NCBI GenBank assembly: GCA_030426005.1
Contig: JAUHZM010000204.1
Span: 1 to 5,768 of the forward strand
Reading direction: 5' to 3'
DNA length: 5,768 nucleotides
Origin: Gammaproteobacteria bacterium
GTDB taxonomy: Bacteria; Pseudomonadota; Gammaproteobacteria; Arenicellales; Arenicellaceae
Of the stretch, positions 1 through 5,768 are shown piece by piece (positions within the stretch are counted from its first letter, which is position 1; every line of letters begins with the position of its first letter). The notes below the pieces were generated by a model. The model was not told the origin of the DNA, ran no database searches, and saw nothing but the letters and a program-made list of their open reading frames with translations. A program made the translations under genes and the position numbers.

Positions 1-1
1 C

Positions 2-946
2 GCTGGCTTTGTAAAATCTGAGATTATGATCAATGATGGACTGCAAATTGAGGCCGGCCTACGCATTACCGATGTTGATCGCGAGATTCAGGATTCTGAC
101 ACATCAGACGCTGCGAACACGTATTCCAAAACACACCTACTTCCGAGCTTCCATGCATCCTATGCGCATCCTAATGGTGGCGTATACCGACTGAGCCTAG
201 CGCGAACGATGCGACGACCCGGCTTCGACCAACTGAGCCCCATCGTCTTTGAAGACGAACCAGAAGACGGCGATATCAGTGTCGGCAACCCATTGCTTGA
301 GGAAGAACTCTCTACTGGGATCGACATCGGCTACGAGCACCCTATTTTGCGCCGAGGAATAATTGGCATTAATGCATTTTATCGTGACGTCAGCACTGTA
401 ATTGAAAGCGGTATCGTTGGTGAATCTGGCAACGGTGGCGCTCTGTACAGCGTACGCAAGACCGGTGATGGTGAAGTTTGGGGCATGGAATTGGACATGA
501 GCTTTCCATTGTCGGATCGGACAGGCTTCTTCGCGAACGCCACGCTCCTGGATTCCAAGATTCTTGATCCCTTTACTCTCAAAAACCGACGTTTTCAAGA
601 TCAGCCAGATACGATCTTCAATGTCGGCTTGGATCATACGATTCCTGAATGGGATGTCTCGATGGGCTTCAGCTACCAAGAACGTGGCGACAGCATCAGT
701 GTTGAGTACGGTGAACAAGTACGACTGGAATACGATGCAAACCTAGAGATTTTTCTGGAAAAACGCTTTGCCAATGGCCTCATTCTGAGACTTACCGGCA
801 ACAATCTGTTGGATGCGGAAAAAGTAGAGAACTTCACCAAATACGACAGCCGGGATGATCAGCGCCTTGATTTAGTTGACGAATATGAACGCGAAATAGA
901 ATCAGTCGGCCCGAGCTTGGCCCTGACGCTTCGCAAAGCCTTCTGA
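2..946 (+). CDS. TonB-dependent outer-membrane receptor, C-terminal beta-barrel part (5' end outside window)
   Basis: This reading frame is open to the left edge (from base 2, 314 residues visible) and ends at TGA 944-946. The ATG at 26 is therefore internal: the preceding codons are in frame and read as barrel sequence. Seen: alternating polar/hydrophobic strands typical of an outer-membrane barrel; an R-R-P-G-F motif (about 212-226) followed by G-N-P and an acidic stretch (about 284-307), matching the 'ARPxF ... GNPxLxPE' pattern of TonB-dependent receptors; a late G-N-N-L-L-D strand motif (about 797-814); and a terminal Phe, the usual barrel-assembly signal. The plug domain and TonB box would lie upstream. 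Known: such receptors import siderophores, sugars or other bulky ligands using TonB energy. The downstream phytase suggests a ligand linked to phytate, but this is inference. Several loops are very acidic (about 254-275 and 841-900). The family call is firm; the substrate is unknown. Confidence 0.9.
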   Translation, partial: AGFVKSEIMINDGLQIEAGLRITDVDREIQDSDTSDAANTYSKTHLLPSFHASYAHPNGGVYRLSLARTMRRPGFDQLSPIVFEDEPEDGDISVGNPLLEEELSTGIDIGYEHPILRRGIIGINAFYRDVSTVIESGIVGESGNGGALYSVRKTGDGEVWGMELDMSFPLSDRTGFFANATLLDSKILDPFTLKNRRFQDQPDTIFNVGLDHTIPEWDVSMGFSYQERGDSISVEYGEQVRLEYDANLEIFLEKRFANGLILRLTGNNLLDAEKVENFTKYDSRDDQRLDLVDEYEREIESVGPSLALTLRKAF

Positions 947-1001
947 ACGTTCTACTCAGAACATCGTGTATCCCGTAATTTATCACTCGACCTAAAAACT
1001 A

Positions 1002-2354
1002 ATGAAACAAGTAAACGCTCTTATACTTACTCTGGCTACGCTTCTCAGCGCGTGCACGACCACTAACAAGATGACTTCAGTTGCTGACAATGACCTCGCC
1101 AGCTCGCAACACAGTATCAAGCGCTTCAGTGTCACACCAACGCTCGAAACGCGTCCACTGCCTAAAGATGGTCCACGCAGTTTTGATGCCGATGACCCAG
1201 CAATTTGGGTAAATCCACAGGATGGGCGCTTAAGTCTGGTCGCTGCGACTTTGAAACGAGGTGGGATGGATATCTACGATATCCAAGGACAACTCGTGCA
1301 GCACATCCCAGCTAAGCCGGCGCCCGCCTGTGAGGTAGAGACCAAATCCCAGGCCTGCCCCAACGTCGGCGGCCGATGGAATAATGTGGACGTGGTATAC
1401 GACTTTGACATCAATGGTGAGCAACATGACTTACTTGTGGTGTCAGACCGCGGTACCGACACGATCGATATTTTTAAAATTGACTACGCTGCGTACCAAG
1501 GTGGCGCAGCACCAATTCAAGACATCACGTCAGGTCGCAACACACCGCCGATTTTTACGCAATCTCAAGCTGACTTAAATAATGGCGATACCGCATATGG
1601 TCTAGCAGCCGTTAAGCTCGATTCGACACATGTCTTTGTTACTCAGAATAACCAACCCGTCGTCGCAGAACTCATCTTGCAGGCGGAAGACAACGGCGAG
1701 GTTGGTTACCGTATAGCGCGTCACATGGCATTCCCAAGCAAGTTTTTGTTGCCTGATCACACCGTATGGCAGGCCTGCACGGACAGCGACGGTGAGTATC
1801 CGCACTTTGAAGGCATTGTCGCCGATATCCAGCATAATGCCTTATATCTCGCGCAGGAAGACATCGGTCTGTGGCGCGTAGCCTTGGACCAACCTGGCGA
1901 TGTAGCTCAATGGTCTCTCTTCGCGCGTGTCAATGACTATGGCAAACCGTACACCCGTACTTGGTCGGACTCTGAAGAAGAGTATCTATGTGCCCCAATC
2001 ACAGATGTCAAAACTCAACTTGGCAGCACGTATCTGCACGCAGACGTTGAAGGATTAACGTTGTATGACGCGGGTAATGGCGATGGCTACCTCGCTGTGT
2101 CCAGTCAAGGGAATAACAGTGTTGTGTTGTTCGAGCGCGCCGCGCTCAATCCCGTCGCTGTATTCAACGTTGTCGCTGGTGTCATTGATGGTGTTATGGA
2201 AACGGATGGCATGATGATTTCCGAAGCGAACCTTGGTTCTATATTCGCGCAAGGCGTCTTGATCATGCAGGACGGTGAAAACCAAGATTCAGAAACGCAA
2301 CCTAGCACCAATTTCAAGTATGTCGATTGGAAGACTATCGCTGATCAGCTGTAG
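1002..2354 (+). CDS. Beta-propeller phytase (3-phytase-like), predicted outer-membrane lipoprotein
   Basis: Complete 450-residue protein. Known for the family: a calcium-dependent six-bladed propeller that removes phosphates stepwise from phytate (myo-inositol hexakisphosphate). Seen: a short signal peptide with lipobox L-S-A-C, cleaving before Cys18; Thr at the next position gives no Asp inner-membrane retention signal, so outer-membrane anchoring is likely. A low-complexity linker of about 30-40 residues precedes the catalytic domain. Family motifs in order: D-A-D-D-P-A-I-W (62-69), R-W-N-N-V-D-V (125-131), S-D-R-G-T-D (148-153), Y-G-L-A (199-202), F-E-G-I (269-272), Q-E-D-I-G-L-W (285-291), D-V-E-G-L-T-L-Y (348-355), S-S-Q-G-N-N-S (367-373) and E-T-D-G-M (400-404). 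The acidic residues in these motifs are the expected calcium and phosphate site ligands. Cys110, 119, 259 and 330 could form disulfides. The start at 1002 is chosen because the signal peptide needs it, although no clear Shine-Dalgarno is visible. It lies 55 bp after the receptor on the same strand, so probably the same transcript. No convincing Pho box is seen in that gap. Confidence 0.93.
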   Translation: MKQVNALILTLATLLSACTTTNKMTSVADNDLASSQHSIKRFSVTPTLETRPLPKDGPRSFDADDPAIWVNPQDGRLSLVAATLKRGGMDIYDIQGQLVQHIPAKPAPACEVETKSQACPNVGGRWNNVDVVYDFDINGEQHDLLVVSDRGTDTIDIFKIDYAAYQGGAAPIQDITSGRNTPPIFTQSQADLNNGDTAYGLAAVKLDSTHVFVTQNNQPVVAELILQAEDNGEVGYRIARHMAFPSKFLLPDHTVWQACTDSDGEYPHFEGIVADIQHNALYLAQEDIGLWRVALDQPGDVAQWSLFARVNDYGKPYTRTWSDSEEEYLCAPITDVKTQLGSTYLHADVEGLTLYDAGNGDGYLAVSSQGNNSVVLFERAALNPVAVFNVVAGVIDGVMETDGMMISEANLGSIFAQGVLIMQDGENQDSETQPSTNFKYVDWKTIADQL

Positions 2355-2367
2355 TAACGCAGTCCAG

Positions 2368-2397
2368 AGTCAGTCAGAGGTCTGGCTCTGACTGACT
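2368..2397 (+). terminator. Perfect 12-bp hairpin after the phytase gene, probable terminator
   Basis: The arms at 2368-2379 and 2386-2397 are exact reverse complements (12 bp) around a 6-base loop, starting 14 bases after the phytase stop. The position and stem strength fit the end of the receptor-phytase transcript. The sequence after the stem is A/T-rich but has no proper T-run, so it may instead be a 3'-end stabilising hairpin or need an auxiliary factor. Confidence 0.55.
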
Positions 2398-2468
2398 ATC
2401 AAATAGAAAATCGAGCTTTGCACAGATACCAACGCCAATCTACCCTACTCAGAAAGCATCAACCAACG

Positions 2469-2504
2469 TGTGAGTTGAGTGACACTAGAATTACTCAGCT
2501 CACA
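2469..2504 (-). terminator. Inverted repeat past the antiporter operon, possible terminator
   Basis: The arms at 2469-2480 and 2493-2504 pair over 12 positions, with one G-T wobble at 2475/2498. They can extend inward by two more pairs (2481/2492 as wobble, 2482/2491), leaving an 8-base loop. On the minus strand the stem lies about 85 bases after the stop of the last antiporter gene and is followed by a loosely T-rich stretch, not a clean T-run. Its role as terminator of the minus-strand operon is inferred from position and stem length. Confidence 0.4.
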
Positions 2505-2588
2505 ACATAGACAGTGGTATTGTTAAAACATCCAGAAGTGACCATGACGCCATAGTCTGCCAACGGATCAGCTAGACGCTATTAGCGA

Positions 2589-4313
2589 TCACCACGAGCC
2601 TGGAATGTAGTAAATCACCAAATATACCGTCAACAATACAGCGACCCAAACCACCATCGTTTCAATCGGCCAGAGTTTTCCAAAGTACCCTTTGGGCTCA
2701 CCGGATTCGACATCATAGGAGTTGTGTACCAAACGCTTTACTGATGCGAATATAGACCGCTCGACCGTGGCGTAGGCCGCATAAATGGCACCGCCGACCC
2801 TGGTTAACACATTGGGTGCAAGGCGTCGATAGAACCAATCGGTATCAAGGTTGGTCGACGGCAACTCGGGCGGATACATATTGCGCAAGTTGAGCCAGAC
2901 GAATGCTAATGCCGAGAAGAACAACAACTGCAATTGGGTTAAAACGTGCGTCACGTCATACGGCTGGTAACTGTGCTCCCATGGCAATAAGGCGTAGACG
3001 GTTTGCGCCGGAAATGTCCCCAACACCACGCAGGCAATGGCAGCTAAGGTCATTGCGAGTAGCATATTCTTCGGCGGCTCGGTAGTACGAATCCCAGAGT
3101 CATGCGCAAAGAACGCGAAGTACGGGATCTTAATGCCCGCGTGATGGAACACGCCCGCGGCCGCGAATAGCAGCAACAGCCAGACCACATCGTAACCTTC
3201 CGCGACCGCAGCGGCCATAATCATAGACTTGGAGACAAAGCCACTGAATAGCGGGAAGGCAGAAATCGACGCCGCACCAACAATACACAGGATCGTGGTT
3301 TTGGGCATACTCTTGTACAGGCCACCGAGTTCAGACCCGTTGATCTTACCAGTCATATGCAGCACAGCGCCCATGGTCATCATCAGCAATCCTTTAAAGA
3401 TCACGTCATTGAACGCATGTGCGACGGCGCCATTTAAGGCGATAGCAGTACCAATACCAATACCAACAATCATAAAGCCAATCTGATTGATCAAACTATA
3501 AGCCAGTACGCGTCGCAGGTCATTCTCAATCACCGCAAAAAAGATGGGGAAACAAGCCATGGTCACGCCGATCCAAACCAGTATTTCCTCACCAGGGAAG
3601 CCTCTGGCGAACGCGTACACCGCCACTTTGGTAGTAAAAGACGCCAGGAATACGGTGCCACTTGGCGTGGCCTCAGGGTACGCATCCGTTAACCAGGTGT
3701 GCATGAACGGAAATGCACACTTAATGCCAAACGCAAAAAAGATCAACCAAGCACCAATCTGCGCGATACCATCATGTTGTAAAGAAATTTGATTGAACAA
3801 GAGGCTGTCGTTGACCTGCGCAAAAATCAACAGACCGGCGAGCAGCAACACACCTGACAGCACCTGAATAATCAGATATCGCATCCCCGATGAGTAGGCC
3901 CGCTCGGTTCTGCGCGCCCAGATTAGGAACACCGAAGTCAGCGCAAGCAACTCCCAGAACACAAACAAAGTAAGCAAATCGCCGGCAAACACAGCACCAA
4001 CGGCACTCGCGGCATACGCCAGCCCTGCTACGTGTTGAACCGTGTCCTTTACATGCAAGGCATACAACACGGCGATAAACGACGCCAGATGAAACAAGTA
4101 GCCAAACATCATACTCAGCTTGTCGACTCGCACTGGCTCAAGGGCATAGCCCATAAACTCAATCGACCAGAATACGCCGTGCTCGAGCCCCATCAGATTC
4201 ACTGCACCAACAATGGGTGCGGCGAGAATAATCGCGCTTCGCAGCCAGCCGCGCAGGAAAACCGCGGCTAAGGCACCGATCATCAATGGCAGAAAAGGTA
4301 AAACACTATTCAT
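2589..4313 (-). CDS. Mrp/Mnh-type cation/proton antiporter subunit D-like protein with C-terminal extension
   Basis: A 574-residue, strongly hydrophobic inner-membrane protein of the proton-conducting transporter family (Proton_antipo_M), related to MrpA/MrpD and complex I NuoL/M/N. Known role: subunits of multi-protein complexes that exchange Na+ or K+ for H+, or pump protons. Seen: about 14-15 predicted membrane segments in the first 480 residues. Key charged positions are present: Glu121 in F-W-E-L-L, Lys198 in G-I-K-C-A-F-P, Lys229 in T-T-K-V, Lys307 in V-I-F-K-G, and Lys395 in H-H-A-G-I-K-I-P. These match the membrane Glu and Lys residues that carry protons in the family. After about residue 480 comes a polar stretch with an L-D-T-D-W-F-Y-R-R motif (489-497), then a last membrane helix (about 551-571), longer than a usual MrpD of about 490-510 residues. 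ATG at 4313 overlaps the upstream gene by 8 bp; a GGAG (4326-4329, minus strand) lies 12 bases before it. Exact subunit name and ion are uncertain. Confidence 0.85.
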   Translation of the reverse strand: MNSVLPFLPLMIGALAAVFLRGWLRSAIILAAPIVGAVNLMGLEHGVFWSIEFMGYALEPVRVDKLSMMFGYLFHLASFIAVLYALHVKDTVQHVAGLAYAASAVGAVFAGDLLTLFVFWELLALTSVFLIWARRTERAYSSGMRYLIIQVLSGVLLLAGLLIFAQVNDSLLFNQISLQHDGIAQIGAWLIFFAFGIKCAFPFMHTWLTDAYPEATPSGTVFLASFTTKVAVYAFARGFPGEEILVWIGVTMACFPIFFAVIENDLRRVLAYSLINQIGFMIVGIGIGTAIALNGAVAHAFNDVIFKGLLMMTMGAVLHMTGKINGSELGGLYKSMPKTTILCIVGAASISAFPLFSGFVSKSMIMAAAVAEGYDVVWLLLLFAAAGVFHHAGIKIPYFAFFAHDSGIRTTEPPKNMLLAMTLAAIACVVLGTFPAQTVYALLPWEHSYQPYDVTHVLTQLQLLFFSALAFVWLNLRNMYPPELPSTNLDTDWFYRRLAPNVLTRVGGAIYAAYATVERSIFASVKRLVHNSYDVESGEPKGYFGKLWPIETMVVWVAVLLTVYLVIYYIPGSW

Positions 4314-4560
4314 CGTAGTAATCTTCTCCGCGCATAAGCACTTTGCGCATTTCTTTCGCGATCAGTACCAACACCACACAGCCGACGAAGCCATAAATGG
4401 CGTAAAAGGCCGGGATTTTCTCCCAGTCGTGATAGATGTGTCGATGAACAATAAAGTCAGCAACTACCAAGAGGCCGCAAATAACATAGAAAACCTTCAG
4501 CATCTTGCTGATGTTTTCAGGCTTATCGAAGAAGCCTTTGGGTTCGTTCTGATCCGCCAT
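4306..4560 (-). CDS. Uncharacterised 84-residue two-helix membrane protein within the antiporter operon
   Basis: I do not recognise a named family. Seen: a polar N-terminus with an E-P-K-G-F-F-D-K motif (6-13), a first predicted membrane helix (about 21-38), a short loop rich in His and acidic residues (H-R-H-I-Y-H-D-W-E, 39-47), a second helix (about 51-68) starting near P-A-F-Y-A-I-Y-G-F, and a charged tail ending D-Y-Y-D-E. The ATG at 4560 directly follows the upstream stop, with GGAGG 7 bases before it, and its end overlaps the next antiporter gene by 8 bp. Such tight packing between two antiporter subunits argues for a real gene encoding an accessory subunit of the same complex. It does not obviously match MrpC, MrpF or MrpG by size and pattern (MrpF and MrpG normally have about three membrane helices), but distant relationship cannot be excluded. 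Function is inferred only from context. Confidence 0.85.
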   Translation of the reverse strand: MADQNEPKGFFDKPENISKMLKVFYVICGLLVVADFIVHRHIYHDWEKIPAFYAIYGFVGCVVLVLIAKEMRKVLMRGEDYYDE

Positions 4561-5768
4561 CTAGCCACCTCCATTCAGGTTATGCATGCTTCCAATCTCA
4601 GTAGAAACACCGGGAATCAAATTAATCAAATCAACAATCGGTTGTGGATAAACAAAGGTGACTAAGCAGCCGAGCGAGGTAACGCACAATGCGATTAGGA
4701 TTGGCAATGGTGCTTCCTTAGTCTCAGACCAGGTCCAAGCTTTGCGTTCCTCTTCAGGCGTATCAAAAAATGCTTTAATGGGAATTGGCAGCAGATACGC
4801 GATATTCAGTAAGGAGCTAATCATCAATACGGCAACAATGATCAGCTTGTCGGCTTCCAACGCACCTATCGTCAGATACCATTTACTCCAAGTGCCCGCC
4901 ATCGGCGGCAATCCAATGATACTGATCGCGCCAATAGCGAACGCCGCCATGGTGATCGGCATTTTGCGACCCAAACCGCGCATTTCACTGATATTTTTCT
5001 TATGCGCAGCCACAAAGATGGCACCAGCACAGAAGAATAGAGTTATTTTACCGACTGCATGGGTCGCTATGTGTAATGCTGCACCAGCACTGGCGACCGA
5101 AGTAGCTAACAAGGCACCAACCACGATATAACTCAGCTGACTGACTGTCGAATAAGCCAGACGCGCTTTGAGGTTATCTTTCGTCATCGCTATACACGAG
5201 GAGATCAAAATCGTCGCCGCCGCGATGTATAACATAATCTCAGTGGCAGCAATCTCGCCTAAGGTATCCAAACCAAAGATGTAGATAACCACTTTCAAAA
5301 TACTGAATACGCCAGCCTTGACCACCGCAACGGCATGCAACAGTGCACTCACCGGCGTTGGCGCGACCATCGCGGCAGGCAACCAGCGATGAAACGGCAT
5401 AATTGCAGCTTTACCGATGCCGTAACAGAACAACACCAATAATACGCTCAACACGATCGGGCTGTGCGAGGCATCGAAAACCCCGCCAGCTTGAAACGTC
5501 AGCGTCCCCGTCAAGCTATACGTTCCGAGCACCGCCAACAACAGGAATGCAATCGACGTGGTTAAAAGAATCCCGAGGTAAATTCGACCGCCCTGCTTTG
5601 CGGCGTCATTCCCTGCATGCGTTACCAATGGATAGGTCGATAAGGTCAATACCTCATAGAACACAAATAAAGTCAGCAAATTCCCGGAAAAGCAAATCGC
5701 CATCACAGAACTGATCGCGAGTGCAAAACAACAAAAGAAACGTGTTTGATTCTGTTCGTCGTGACCAC
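4561..5768 (-). CDS. MrpD-like cation/proton antiporter subunit, 5' end outside window
   Basis: The frame is open to the right edge; 401 residues are visible. The GTG codon at 5706 is not the start, because upstream codons read as family sequence (T-R-F-F ... A-L-A-I-S-S). Against a usual MrpD length of about 490-510 residues, roughly the first 100 are missing off the window. It belongs to the same superfamily as the 574-residue subunit but is closer to canonical MrpD. Diagnostic motifs, numbered from the first visible residue: F-Y-E-V-L-T-L-S-T-Y-P-L with Glu38, G-I-G-K-A-A-I-M-P-F-H-R-W-L-P with Lys119, M-V-A-P-T-P-V-S-A-L-L-H-A-V-A-V-V-K-A-G with Lys150, and H-A-V-G-K-I-T-L-F-F with Lys240. 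These are the conserved membrane Glu/Lys of the ion path, so the subunit looks active. It ends with Gly-Gly-Gly and TAG at 4561-4563, directly abutting the next ATG. Related DabB or complex I NuoM-like proteins are alternatives, but a Mrp-type operon best fits the neighbours. Confidence 0.88.
   Translation of the reverse strand, partial: GHDEQNQTRFFCCFALAISSVMAICFSGNLLTLFVFYEVLTLSTYPLVTHAGNDAAKQGGRIYLGILLTTSIAFLLLAVLGTYSLTGTLTFQAGGVFDASHSPIVLSVLLVLFCYGIGKAAIMPFHRWLPAAMVAPTPVSALLHAVAVVKAGVFSILKVVIYIFGLDTLGEIAATEIMLYIAAATILISSCIAMTKDNLKARLAYSTVSQLSYIVVGALLATSVASAGAALHIATHAVGKITLFFCAGAIFVAAHKKNISEMRGLGRKMPITMAAFAIGAISIIGLPPMAGTWSKWYLTIGALEADKLIIVAVLMISSLLNIAYLLPIPIKAFFDTPEEERKAWTWSETKEAPLPILIALCVTSLGCLVTFVYPQPIVDLINLIPGVSTEIGSMHNLNGGG
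4565..4572 (-). promoter_or_regulatory. Strong Shine-Dalgarno for the 84-residue protein, inside the upstream gene
   Basis: On the minus strand the sequence GGAGGTGG is followed by CTAG and then the ATG at 4560; the GGAGG core (4568-4572) lies 7 bases upstream of the start. It supports this start over later ones. The same bases encode the last glycine codons (Gly-Gly-Gly-stop) of the upstream MrpD-like subunit, so initiation is likely coupled to termination of that gene. Confidence 0.8.

Larger units (their letters stand above)
2355..2588. other. Convergent intergenic region, no gene seen
   Basis: This stretch of 234 bp separates the phytase end from the antiporter operon end. I see no open reading frame with coding character, no tRNA-like fold and no direct repeats. 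Its recognisable content is two inverted repeats (2368-2397 and 2469-2504), each nearest to the gene end it would serve. The rest is unstructured, as far as can be judged by eye. Confidence 0.7.

Noticed and set aside
26..28. ATG as start of the TonB-dependent receptor
   Set aside because: There is no signal peptide after it, and the frame before it is open and barrel-like; this is an internal methionine.
197..718. Minus-strand open frame of 173 codons opposite the receptor
   Set aside because: The + strand carries clear receptor motifs over the whole span; the antisense frame has no recognisable domain and no supporting neighbours.
949..962. Short inverted repeat (5-bp arms, 4-base loop) just after the receptor stop
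   Set aside because: The stem is too short and has no T-run; such repeats arise by chance, and it would split what looks like a co-transcribed pair.
2340..2349. 10-bp perfect palindrome at the end of the phytase coding region
   Set aside because: It lies inside coding sequence, is a single copy, and resembles no known operator here; probably coincidence.
2577..2587. Short palindrome with 5-bp arms just after the end of the 574-residue subunit
   Set aside because: The loop would be a single base, so it cannot form a real hairpin; there is no repeat copy elsewhere in the window.
4213..4665. Plus-strand open frame of 150 codons across the junctions of the antiporter genes
   Set aside because: It lies antisense to three well-supported genes and its translation shows no membrane or domain pattern.
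4658..5131. Plus-strand open frame of 157 codons
   Set aside because: It is antisense to the MrpD-like gene, which has strong family motifs throughout this span; its composition reflects the complement of hydrophobic codons.
5704..5706. GTG as start of the MrpD-like subunit
   Set aside because: The frame stays open to the window edge and the upstream codons encode family-like sequence, so the true start is outside the window.

Overview
The window looks like the chromosome of a Gram-negative, probably marine or other aquatic proteobacterium, most likely gammaproteobacterial. This rests on a TonB-dependent outer-membrane receptor, a lipoprotein-type beta-propeller phytase, Mrp/complex I-like antiporter subunits, and mid-range base composition judged by eye. 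No rRNA or other phylogenetic marker is present, so the taxonomy is inference.

The window holds two gene blocks that converge on a gap of about 234 bp. The left block (about 2-2354, + strand) is the C-terminal part of a TonB-dependent receptor beta-barrel followed after 55 bp by a complete 450-residue beta-propeller phytase with a lipoprotein signal. Together they look like a phytate (inositol hexakisphosphate) utilisation pair: the phytase would be anchored to the outer membrane and release phosphate, and the receptor may import phytate, its products or a metal complex of them.

The gap (2355-2588) holds no gene. It contains two strong inverted repeats, one just past the phytase and one past the end of the right block. 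They probably serve as the two transcription ends, although neither has a classical T-run.

The right block (2589-5768, - strand, transcribed right to left) is the distal part of a tightly packed Mrp/Mnh-type cation/proton antiporter operon that begins beyond the right edge. It has a MrpD-like subunit (5' end off the window), an uncharacterised 84-residue protein with two predicted membrane segments, and a second, divergent 574-residue subunit of the same antiporter superfamily with an extra C-terminal extension and final membrane helix. The first two genes abut with no spacer and the last two overlap by 8 bp, so the three are probably co-translated parts of one inner-membrane complex.

The most notable observation is a short motif, E-P-K-G-aromatic-F-x-K, present both at the N-terminus of the 84-residue protein and just before the last membrane helix of the 574-residue subunit. 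I see no CRISPR array, tRNA, rRNA, insertion sequence or phage gene, and nothing that amounts to a wholly new system.
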